DNA from: Opisthocomus hoazin
Taxonomy: Eukaryota > Chordata > Aves > Opisthocomiformes > Opisthocomidae
Reading direction: 5' to 3'
Length of the DNA stretch: 64,000 nt
NCBI RefSeq assembly: GCF_030867145.1
Contig: NC_134417.1
Coordinates: 8,719,577-8,783,576, forward strand
A program made the position numbers and the translations under genes. Below the pieces are notes generated by a model. The model worked only from the letters and a program-made list of their open reading frames with translations, was not told the origin of the DNA and searched no databases. This document shows, piece after piece, positions 12,561 through 22,275 of the stretch (the first letter of the stretch is position 1; each line of letters begins with the position of its first letter).

Positions 12561-15500
12561 AGCGACTCGGACACAGCAAACGGATCTCCAGCATTACAAG
12601 GGGACGGAGACTGCCAAAAGGGATGCTGCCAACTTCTAAACTCACCCCGCCAAGGGTGACTGTAACTCTAGAAGGAAAGGGATATCTGGTTTGTTACTTG
12701 GCATACTCCCGCTGCATAGTCTCTTCTGCTGGCCCACTCGTTTTCATAATATTGGAAAGGAAGATGAGAAGCTTGTTTCTAATGGGTTGATTAGATATTA
12801 AATATTTTGGAACAAAATCAACTAACAACTGGGATGTCTTTCTGATGGGGGTGAGAACTCAGGATGTTCCATTTGGAGAGAAAATTCTCCAATTAGCTAA
12901 AAATGCGGTTCTAGCTGAGTCAAGAAAGAGATTCCTTCATCCTAATTTGAAATCTAAATTACTTTAATTGGAGAGTATATGGTTCCCTAGTATTACGAGT
13001 AAGAATAATTGAAAATGGATTAAATTGCAATTTTTTTGTTCATAGTTGTTTTCCCCACAAAAATGTGGACTAAATTTGTACTCCCACTGGTGAATGCTGA
13101 ATTGGAAGAATTCCACTGGATTCATTGCAGTTGCCCTACTTCCACCTTCCTTAGCGGAGTACAGAATCAGGCCCTGCATGCATATTTTTTCCAGTTTTAG
13201 ACCTGAGGGAATATAATTGGTAGCCAGGCTGAGATCCCATTCCAGAAGAAGTCTTTCATATGCAGATTACAAAATCAGTGAAAAACAAGCTTGTTTTGGC
13301 AGTTACTTTAAAAGAGACCTTTGGATGATTTTATCAACGGCACAGAAGAGGCAATTCATTCTTCATGTTAGAAATCATTGTATATCTGATTTTGAGAGAT
13401 GTGATCTATATTGACTTTTTTTTTATGGAGAAAAAAATACCATTTTTGGGAGAAACTTTCTTAGGGCCTCTTCAAATCTCTGGAAACATTTCTGCCCTCA
13501 AAAACCTCATCCCGTAATCTCAGAGAAATATTTTTACCCAATGTATTCAGATCAATATTTTTGTTTTATTGATTTCTATAGTCTTGTCTCTTTGACTGTC
13601 TGAAGCTTCAAATAAGATTTGAGAAGCTCATACAAAGTTTCTATACTAATTCTGCTGGAGGCGTGGACACTGAGTTACAGCTGTAGTTCGAATTTGTGGA
13701 TGCTAATGCAAGAAAGCACCCAAGGAATGCAACTTCTCTCAACTCTTGCACTGCTAGAGGCCTCGTAACCACTAAAGAAGGGAATTAAAACATGATTTTC
13801 TCTTCAGCCATTGCCAGGAAAGCTTCCAACCAGATGGATGATCCATGGTGGATGGTGAACAATCCTAGTTAAAAGTTCTGTAGGTGCTGCTGTTGTCTTT
13901 CAAAGAATGCGTATTCCCCACACGAGCACAAACAAATAGGGATAGCAGAGTGGGCATGGCTGTCTTCTCCAAAACCATCAATGGGTGTCTCAGGTCTTGC
14001 TGATGTGCACAGTGTCTGTGCAAGGGCCACCGGTCAGGCTGTAGCACTGTAAACGCTGCCGTAACACCCACCCTCCCAGTCAGAGGGTGCAGCACCGCCC
14101 GTCACGTGTGACTGGTTGCTTCTTGGGCGACATCTGATATTTGACAGTTTGATGCAGAGGAAATATTTCTGCTAAAATGGTTAAGAGTAAGGGTTATTAA
14201 AATAGCCATACAGACAGTTGATAGAATTTGCATTAGAGGGAGGTGACAGAATATGGTCATATTTCTCTTCGGCAAGAAATATTGAAAATGCCTGCCATTT
14301 GGTGATATTTAAACACATTTCAACAGCAGAAAGTTTGCTCTGAGAGTGAGGCATAGTAGAAAATCACTCCTCCTATGAGTTATTAGAGGTGAAGGATGAA
14401 TGATGACTCCATTCTGAAGAGGGATGAGGGAGCTGCCCAGGCAAGCCGTCTCCTCAGTCTGCCTGCATCTGAGCTCAGCAATGTCTCCTCAAAGGTCTCT
14501 TAAGTGCAGGGCAACCCTATATTTCTGTCTTCCTCAAGGATCCCTTTTCCGTCCTTCCCTACCCCAGTCTAAATATGGTCACATTTTTAAAGGCTTGCAG
14601 ACTGTTCCAGAAAGCAAGGGCGGAACAGCCTGAGGCTCTGGAAATACACTGGGCACAGCTGGAACAAATGGTAACCTCCACTCTCCTTACCCACATGTGA
14701 GAACGGCAGTGCCCTTGCTGCATCAGTAGCTGAGTATTAATGGCTAGAGTCAGGACAAATTCCCACAGTATAACAGGTTTTTTTTGTCCTGCCCCGTACA
14801 GTTAATCTCACGGCTTCCAGTGTTTGAAGTGGATGACTTACATTATTTCTAACGAATCTAGGTGAATTTTGTCAGACCTCCTAATGATTGTTTCTATCTA
14901 CCGTACCATGAAAAATGTACATATGTATCCTTCTTGGTTTACTGCCAGTCAGTCAATGTTAAAATGTTGACATATGGGTGTGGGATTTTTTTGCTGTCTT
15001 TAAAATAGGATCAATGACATTAAGGTTTGCCATGTTAATAGTAGAAATAAAGCAAAAAACCCAAGAGCTATTTATGGTTTTAGGATGACATCTGTAATGT
15101 GGGTGGCAGTGAATGAAAAGTAAAGAATTTCAAAGCTCTTCATAGTTGAATGAATTGACAGCATTTATTTTTTGGTGTTTTAAAAAGCATTAGTTACCCA
15201 AAGTTCACGCATACAAACAAAATAAATCTATGAACTAAAAATAAAATTAATCTGTGACCTGGCTGCACTAGCCTTAATCCATTTATTGCTTATTTTCCAC
15301 TCCCACCCTTCTTCTTTCTCTGGACTGTTAACTCGCAAACAGACTTTTTGTTGAAACTCATAAATTACCTGGAAAAATAAATAATTAACAAGTCAGCAGC
15401 TCCCAGCAAAAGCTACTGTTGTGCTTCTCAGGATGCTTTTTGCTGACTGAATCTCTGCAGGGACTAAACCATTTCTGATGACCAGGTTAACCTGCACTGG

Positions 15501-16450
15501 CAATGCCCGGCTCCATATGGCAAATAAACAGAGTTCAGAGGAAAGAAAAATGCCCTCAGGCTGTTGCATTTCTACCAAGTGTTTGACAGCAGCAGTGACT
15601 CATGCTGCAGTGATAAACGTTTAGAAAACATAAAACTGCAGTTTTGGAAATGATGGCAGGGAGTTTCATGCAAGGTGTCGCTAAGGAGGAGCTGTCAAGG
15701 GGCAGGATGGAGAGGTACCCGGCTTTCAAATCCATCCTCTGCTCTGAACAGGATGAAGAACCATGGAAAAACGAGCAGTGCACAGAGGGCGTTTGGAAGT
15801 GGTCTCTGCCGGGGCAAGATAAACCGCTGCTCCCCACCACTAGTGAGTATCTGTGACTTCTCATCCAGCAAAGGTGTGTGGTTAGAATCGGCAGCTCCTT
15901 TCCTACGGTCTTTGCTCGGTTTTGTACGAGTGGGGTGCGAGGACACATGTTAGCAGCTGGCTGTTGAAAGACAACACGCCATTTTCAGGCTTCCTTCTGC
16001 ACACACGGGCTCAGAGCAAACCCGACCTTTCTAGAATAATTGCTTGCTTGAAAGAGAAGGAAATTGTAAAATGCAGGGTATTATGTTGCATTCGGTAATA
16101 ATTATCAAAACTGTCATGTTGTCACTGTTTTTTCACGTGCTGCACGAGGGTTTGTTCAAGATAGCATGCCAGGAGATTTCTCAGAATAAAACAAGCAAAA
16201 AGAAAGGATGTTTGTTCAGCTGAGCCCTTCCAGCAGTGACCACGGCTCTGTAGTAAAGACGTGCTATCAGACTGACTGCAGAGTTCCCTTGTCTTTGCGT
16301 CATCGCTTCAGCCCAGGCACTGACTGCTGCAAGCAGAGATGCACCAGGCAGCAGCCCGAGCGCCGCCTTAAATGCTAGAAAAGTGGTTTCAGGTGCATGA
16401 AGGCGAAACTCAACCCAAAGAAAGACAAATTTTCACCATTTTAGACCTAG

Positions 16451-16495
16451 ACTGCTCTTGAGATAACTGCTCTTCAGATGACTGCTCTTCAGATC
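16451..16495. repeat. Three-copy 15-bp tandem repeat
   Basis: Units ACTGCTCTTGAGATA, ACTGCTCTTCAGATG and ACTGCTCTTCAGATC follow one another at 16451, 16466 and 16481. Copies differ at only one or two positions. It is a small minisatellite with no evident function. Confidence 0.9.
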
Positions 16496-16754
16496 TTTTT
16501 ACAGAGAGCTAAGATATGGTATTGTATATATAATCAGAAAGGTGAACTTGTACCATAGTCAGGCTTTTAAACATTTTCTGAGGTTATGTTTGTTACTTCA
16601 ACACAGCGTTATCATTTTCTCTTCTGCTGTTCTTTCCCAAAACACTGAAACAACCAAGGTATGGTATAGCCTACAAATAACTTGAAATGTTGAGAACACC
16701 TCTAGGAATTTCACAGTAGATGTGCATGCAATTGAAGTGTCTGAATGATATGGT

Positions 16755-16885
16755 GCAGAATAATTATTTAAAAGACATGCTAATCATCACTGGAAATTAG
16801 CAATACCATTTCAAGCAATGCAAATCGTAAGTAATTACATAGCATTATCTGGTTACTTACACTGCAAGCAGAAAAGTTAATTATT
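16755..16885. promoter_or_regulatory. Candidate regulatory element: clustered homeodomain/POU core sites
   Basis: In about 130 bases there is an octamer-type ATGCAAAT at 16818-16825, TAATTA at 16832-16837, TAATTA at 16878-16883, and further TAATTAT/TAATCA cores between 16761 and 16788. Such AT-core clusters are typical of conserved developmental enhancers. In other vertebrates the SGPP2 neighbourhood lies beside PAX3, so a long-range PAX3 or SGPP2 element is conceivable. The sites are seen; AT-rich DNA gives such cores by chance, so function is speculative. Confidence 0.25.
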
Positions 16886-19800
16886 CCTACCCAAGACAGC
16901 AGCTGCAGCTTCAGCATATTCTCTTCCTCATAGTTTTTGGAGATGCTTTCATGCTTCATCTTTCCAACTTCTAAAATTCACTTTGCTTTTGTACTTACAC
17001 TCTCTAAAACTGGAAATATGACCATATACGTATAATAAGGATTTTGTAGTAAAATTGTGTGAGAATTATAAAAACAATTCAATCTTTTCCATGCCTGAAG
17101 TTATGGGAGTTGGTGAACAGTTAGGTCTTTAAAGGACTGGTGTATGTTAGCACATGCTGTGTGCTGGAGCTTTACATTTTTGAAGCCATCTGTGCAAAGA
17201 CAATCAGCTATGTGTTCAGTGCGTGGAAGGCTGCTGAGTTATTGCAGAAACACGTTCTAATCTTGCTGTACTGCTCAGTTAAACTGAAGAAGATACTTGC
17301 ATAGAAATAGTCAGAAAAGGCATACAAAACATGTAGCCTGGAGACCATTACAGCTGTGTGGGCTCCTGTTGTGCAAAATCAAGCTGGTTTGTGTTGTTAT
17401 GTCTCAAATGGAGATCAAATCTGGGAGAAATTCAGTGAGAATTGTACCTGTGCATGGCTTTGCATTGCAGCCACAAGACCATCCCTGCTGCTGCAGAGCA
17501 AAGGCTGGTGCAACTTTGTGATTCTTTCTTTACTGACCTATGCTGTGAAAGATTTCTTCCTGAGAGAATTTCTTCAGAATTAATTTTGTTTGAACTTTGA
17601 TATGCATTAAATCAAAAGATTCAGATGCTGTGAAAACCATAGTCTCTTGTGCATTTCTAAGGGCATCATCCACAGAGCTTTGCCATCTCTTCACATTTAA
17701 AATCCTCAGTTCTTGCATTTTGTTCCCTGTGAGGTTAGTGGGTGGTTGGGTCTGACACTCAGTGCAAAAGTCTCAGATCCAAAATGATGTGTTCAGTAAC
17801 GTGTCAGCTAAATGAAACGAAAATGCAAGAATCTTATAAAAAGAGTAGTCAGGACTTTTGGTACTAGAAACATACACATTTTAATAGTTTCTTCTGCAAT
17901 ATAAACAGTGAAAAATGCAAATTGCCAAAAAATGGTGACGGAAGGTGAAAGTAAGATTTGGGCTCGAAGTATGTTGAAAAATGACTGAGGATAATGAAAA
18001 CATATGGAATGAAGCTAGGAAAGAAAATCTATGCAAAATCTGTTTAAATACAATGTGCCATGATACTGATGAGTCGGTGGGATTTCTGTCTTTGTTTCTG
18101 TCTTCATGGCCAAAGTGTTTCTGCGTCTAGCCCGAAGTGTCTTCTAATGGTGAAGAAGAGACATCACACCGAACCAGAAACAGAGTCCCCCCAACTCCCT
18201 CTGGCACAGCCCACATCCCACCGTCACGCTCTGTGGTCCCAGGCCACGCCATGCTGGTGTTTGTAGCTCTGCCTTCTTAAATCTTTTTCACTCCTGCAGG
18301 TATTAAATATATTAGTTAGTCCTTTCCTCTGGTACCAGGGACATCTCATAATGCAGTGGCTCTGTGCCTCCTCTACAGCAGTTTCAGTGGAGGCTTCAGT
18401 TTGTCCATGGCCACATCATCTCAGTGCTTTTTTTGTTTGGAAAACGGCAGCTCTGACATTTGTGTGTATAACAAATAACCCGTCGCCGCCTGAAAGGGTT
18501 TAGCAGCTGAAGTAACTCTAGATATGATCCTCCGCAGTGAAACGTGGTTGTTGTCTGTAGGGCGACTGTAAAAGTTCTGCTCGTATTTGCTGCTTCAGAC
18601 CCACTCCCTTGGCTTATGAGTCAAAACAAGACTTGTCTGGCTGTCAGGACTGCAGACTAATGCTGGCATCCGAAAACTGAGCCGTGTTCTCCTAGCATTG
18701 TTATCCACCCCCAGTCATGGAATTTGTACTTCGCTCTTAGCTTTGTTGATGCTGGAGGCAAAATTATGCACCATCATGACAGCGGCACCCGCTGCTGTTA
18801 AGGAAATGCCTTCAGCGCAAGGCACCGTTTTCAGCCTTCTCAGAAGTTATCCTTTGTATTCTCATCTTTCACGCTTATCCTCAGCCCAGAGGTGATTTTC
18901 TTCCCTGTGAAAATGTAGCTGAATGGTGACCCGCTATTAGCAAGATATTTTGGCCCTAGATGAGGTAGTTTCACCAGTTAAGGCTTTAAAAATGTTCTTT
19001 GCAGCTGGACAGTTTATAAAGTCTTTTAAACACTCTCAGAAGTGACCCTCATCTGGTGCTTTGCAGTCATGTTGCTTCCACAGGTTTTACAGAAAACTGC
19101 CTTTCTAAATGTCAGAATATCTGTATGGGGCATATGAAGTGTGGGGCAGTTCCTGATTTTTTTTGTTTCTTTTTTCCATAGCAAATCTTTCAAGGAGCCA
19201 AATCCTGAGTATGTTTGTTGGCCATCAGAGATACTGTGAGGCAGGTCTCAGGAAAAGGCGATTATTGTTCTGTAAGAGGAGTAGAAATGGAATGACTCAC
19301 ACTCTTGCTCTGAGCAAGAAGAAACAAGTTGTTCTGTGGGCAGTGCAAATGATAAAACAAGCTTTCTATAGATCTTTATTCCGCGTTACTAGGCGCTTTC
19401 CTCTGCAATAGTCAGTCTCCTGCCCTCAGTTCTCTCCTCAAACCCTCCATCCGCTTTGTGGTCCAGACACCTCCCACTGACGTGCTATGGTCCTTCCTAA
19501 AATCCTCTGTTCTGTCCTGGAAGTATCTCTGTTTCCCTCTTCCCGGTACCCCAAAATCACGCTGCCGTGCCCGTGTCCGCTTGGTGCTGGGTTGGCAGGA
19601 GCTGGAATTGCCAGCAGCAGGCCTGGAAATAAGCGTGTCCCGAGTGGGGCCATCAGGCAGTCCAAACGGCGCCGCTGTCCGCTATGCCACTGCCATTTCT
19701 CCCTGAAACCTCAGGAGTGCGAGTCCGGCGAAACCTCAGCTCCCGCAATGGAGGTGGTTTCAACTTGCCAGGTGGTTCAAAAAGGGGTTGAGAGGAGGTG

Positions 19801-20661
19801 GTAGAGGCAGATGGGTCATTGTCTTCCTAACAAAACGTCCAAAAGCTGTCAATGAGTTTTCTTTGTGTCCTAAACTGAACCTGACATGTTTCCTTCATTC
19901 CAGAAATCAGTCTGTATTGGGAACATAACTTTCACAAATCGCATCACTTTCCTCAGCAGAAAAGGGTTCATAGACTTCCACCATCAGCGTGTGTGCCACT
20001 TGCACTTGCTCATTTGGATTCCATGTTAGGCACCTGTCCTCTCCAGGCATTCCCACCAGCCCCTTTTGCTGGATATTTGCACCCTTGGGCCCCCGAACAC
20101 CTTTGCAGAACGCCTCCACACCTCCAGCCCAATTGGGGTCAGCTCACTGCTGAGCTCGAACTGGCAGGCAGCGTCCTTTTGCAGAGACAAAGGGTCGCTG
20201 CAGCCTTGACCTAAGGGATGCTTCAGGTTCCTGCAGAGCTGGCGCGCTTCAGACCCGGGTTGCGTTTTATTTCAGCGACACTGCAGTTCTGGCCACGCTT
20301 GTCCTCCCGCTCCCCAGCGGCGCGTTGCTGCGTGCCGATTGCCCGGTGAGGTGAGAGGGCTCGCTTCGTCTGGTGCTCCCTGTCGCTCAGGCCTGGCTTT
20401 GGGTAATGCTTCGCTACTCAGGCTGGCGTGAGGAAATACAGGGCTAAAACTGCATGCGCGTGACCCTGCTAGAACAATCTACTACCCCAGTCTGAAGTCC
20501 CAGCTGTATCCAGCTAATGTCAACAAAACGGTAAATTCTAAAGAGCAGACCCCCGCCACAGCTCCTTGGCTCTCCTGGAAGCCTTAGTGAACACGGACAA
20601 GCCAAGAGCCGGAGCGCTCAGAGACACGGATGAGGCAGATTAAAATGAACTGTAGGTAGAA

Positions 20662-20692
20662 CCCCCCCCCTCTTTTTTTCTTTTTTTCTTTT
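20662..20692. repeat. Pyrimidine tract
   Basis: A run of nine C is followed by T-rich blocks interrupted by single C, with no purine for about 31 bases. It is a simple-sequence tract with no coding content. Confidence 0.85.
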
Positions 20693-21560
20693 GACTCTAT
20701 TAGGTTTAGAGTAAGTTTGGAAAAAAAATCTCAGTCATCCCGAATCCTTACCTGCTGGATGCCGACGCCCTCACGGAGGCACCCTCCCGCTAACCCGTGT
20801 TTGCCCGCAGGAGAACTGGGTAGCAGCGGGCTGTGGGTTGTCAGTTCTGGTTTAACGCTTGGGAGGCGTTTGAACGCCAGTGGGGAGACAGAAGTGTGTC
20901 GGCAGATCGGATCAGTGTTGACTTGTGGGTGACAAAGAGGTGTTTTAAAACACCTGCTGGGTGCTGGCCCCAGCCACACCCCTGCGTTCCCGCTTTCCTG
21001 CGATACGCCGCGTCTCTGGGTGAGATCCTGTCTCACCGGCGTCGGCAGCAAGACTCCCGGCTGCACCGGCGGGGCTGTAATTCTACTCTGCAAATTAAGG
21101 TGTGAAAACTCTCATACGTGTTGTCATGTTAGGTGGATAAAATAAGAATAAAATAATTTTGAAGACTTTTTCAGTAATACAGTGAAAATAATCATGAAGG
21201 AACTGTGGACCGAACTCACCCAGCTCTACTGAAGTCAGTCTATGTAGAAGGAATTAAGTGATACAAATGTGATTTTTAATCGAATTTCCACACTTGTGGA
21301 TGTTTTGCATACCCAGGAAACAGGACAAAGAACAGAAAAGCTTCCCAGTACTTATGAGTGCACCTACCATACTACACAGCCATCAAAAAACGAAACCAGA
21401 AGCAAACAATGAGCAATTCCCGCAAGTAAACAACACGAACGTGCAGCGAGGGTAGAACGGGCAGCCTCCCTCCCCGGCCCGCGTGAGCTCGTTCTGCCAA
21501 CAGGTGAGCTGCCGCCCTGTCAGCGCGGCCTCGGCTGAGCGCGTGTGCGCACCAGCTGCG

Positions 21561-21715
21561 AGAATCACAGGACCACAGAATGGTAGGGGTTGGAAGGGAC
21601 CTCTGTGGGTCACCCAGTCCAAGCCCCCTGCCGAAGCAGGGTCACCTACAGCAGGCTGCACAGCACCGCGTCCAGGCGGGGTATGAATATCTCCAGAGAA
21701 GGAGAACAGAGCGCT
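21561..21715 (-). mobile_element. CR1 LINE 3'-end fragment (inserted on the minus strand)
   Basis: The plus strand reads AGAATCACAGGACCACAGAA, then GGTTGGAAGGGACCTCTGTG, CCCAGTCCAAGCCCCCTGCC and GAATATCTCCAGAGAAGGAG. This is the familiar reverse complement of the 3' end of avian CR1 elements. The CACAGAAT-like octamers at 21563-21581 mark the 3' terminus, so the element points to the minus strand and is truncated at its 5' end near 21715. It lies just upstream of the SGPP2 CpG island. No coding capacity remains. Confidence 0.85.
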
Positions 21716-21886
21716 TGAAGCGTGGTGTCAGCCGGCGCTGCGGCCGGGCCGGTGGCACGTGGCGGCAGGTTGTGTTCTGAGAAGAGAAAATGGACGGCAC
21801 AGGATGGGGCCTGTGGAGCCTGCCCGCCAGCCTGGACGGGCGCGCGGCCCGCCCGCAAGGGGGCGCTCCCGGGTGGGGGGGCAACG

Positions 21887-21985
21887 CACCTGTGCGGGTG
21901 GGGCGGGGCGGGGGGCGGGCACACCTGCCCGGGGGCGGGGCAGGGGGCGGGCACACCTGCCGGGGGGCGGGGCGGGGTGCACCTG
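21887..21985 (+). promoter_or_regulatory. Array of four CACCTG E-boxes alternating with GC boxes
   Basis: CACCTG occurs at 21887, 21922, 21954 and 21980. Between the copies stand GGGGCGGGGC blocks. The two central copies share an almost exact unit of about 32 bases containing GGGCGGGCACACCTGCC, so the array arose by tandem duplication. CACCTG is the core bound by ZEB/SNAIL repressors and some bHLH proteins; GC boxes bind SP/KLF proteins. The array ends 71 bases before the SGPP2 start codon. The pattern is directly visible; the binding factors are inferred. Confidence 0.6.
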
Positions 21986-22056
21986 CCCGCGGCCCCGGTG
22001 CGGCCGGGTCGCTGCGCGGGTCGCGGCTGCTCGGCGCGGCGCCGAGTCCGGTCAGC

Positions 22057-22275
22057 ATGGCCCGCCTGCTGGGCACCCTGCGCAGCTCCCAGCCCGTGGC
22101 GCGCTTCCAGCGCTGCTGCGGGCTCTTCCCCGCCGGCCAGGAGGGCGGGGACGGCGACGACCCCGCGGAGGGGGCCCAGGACCGCGGCGCCTGCAACGGC
22201 GCGGGCGCCCTGCGCTGCCCGGCACGCGCCGGCCGCGGCCCCCCCAACGGGGTGCGGAGCGGCCGCGGCCCGCAG
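22057..22275 (+). CDS. SGPP2: SGPP2 exon 1 (coding part)
   Basis: This exon encodes residues 1-73, the cytosolic N-terminal region: [11 protein letters not shown], then [12 protein letters not shown], followed by a Gly/Ala/Arg-rich stretch poorly conserved in the family. The donor is CCGCAG|GTGAG at 22275/22276, phase 0. The frame is open upstream to an in-frame ATG at 21790 (AAAATGG, strong context), so an 89-residue N-terminal extension is formally possible. The 22057 start matches the known family N-terminus and is preferred. Confidence 0.9.

Larger units (their letters stand above)
6001..21560. other. Gene-free intergenic DNA between the two divergent genes
   Basis: About 15.5 kb lies between the RING-gene island and the CR1 fragment upstream of SGPP2. 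No frame resembles a known protein; the open frames are short and mutually overlapping. It contains the repeat relics, microduplications and candidate regulatory cluster listed separately, plus GC-richer patches near 8280-8420, 19540-19700 and 20200-20400. A short stretch at 9152-9219 has both an acceptor-like TTTATTTACAG and a donor-like GTAAAA, but nothing further supports an exon. Confidence 0.6.
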
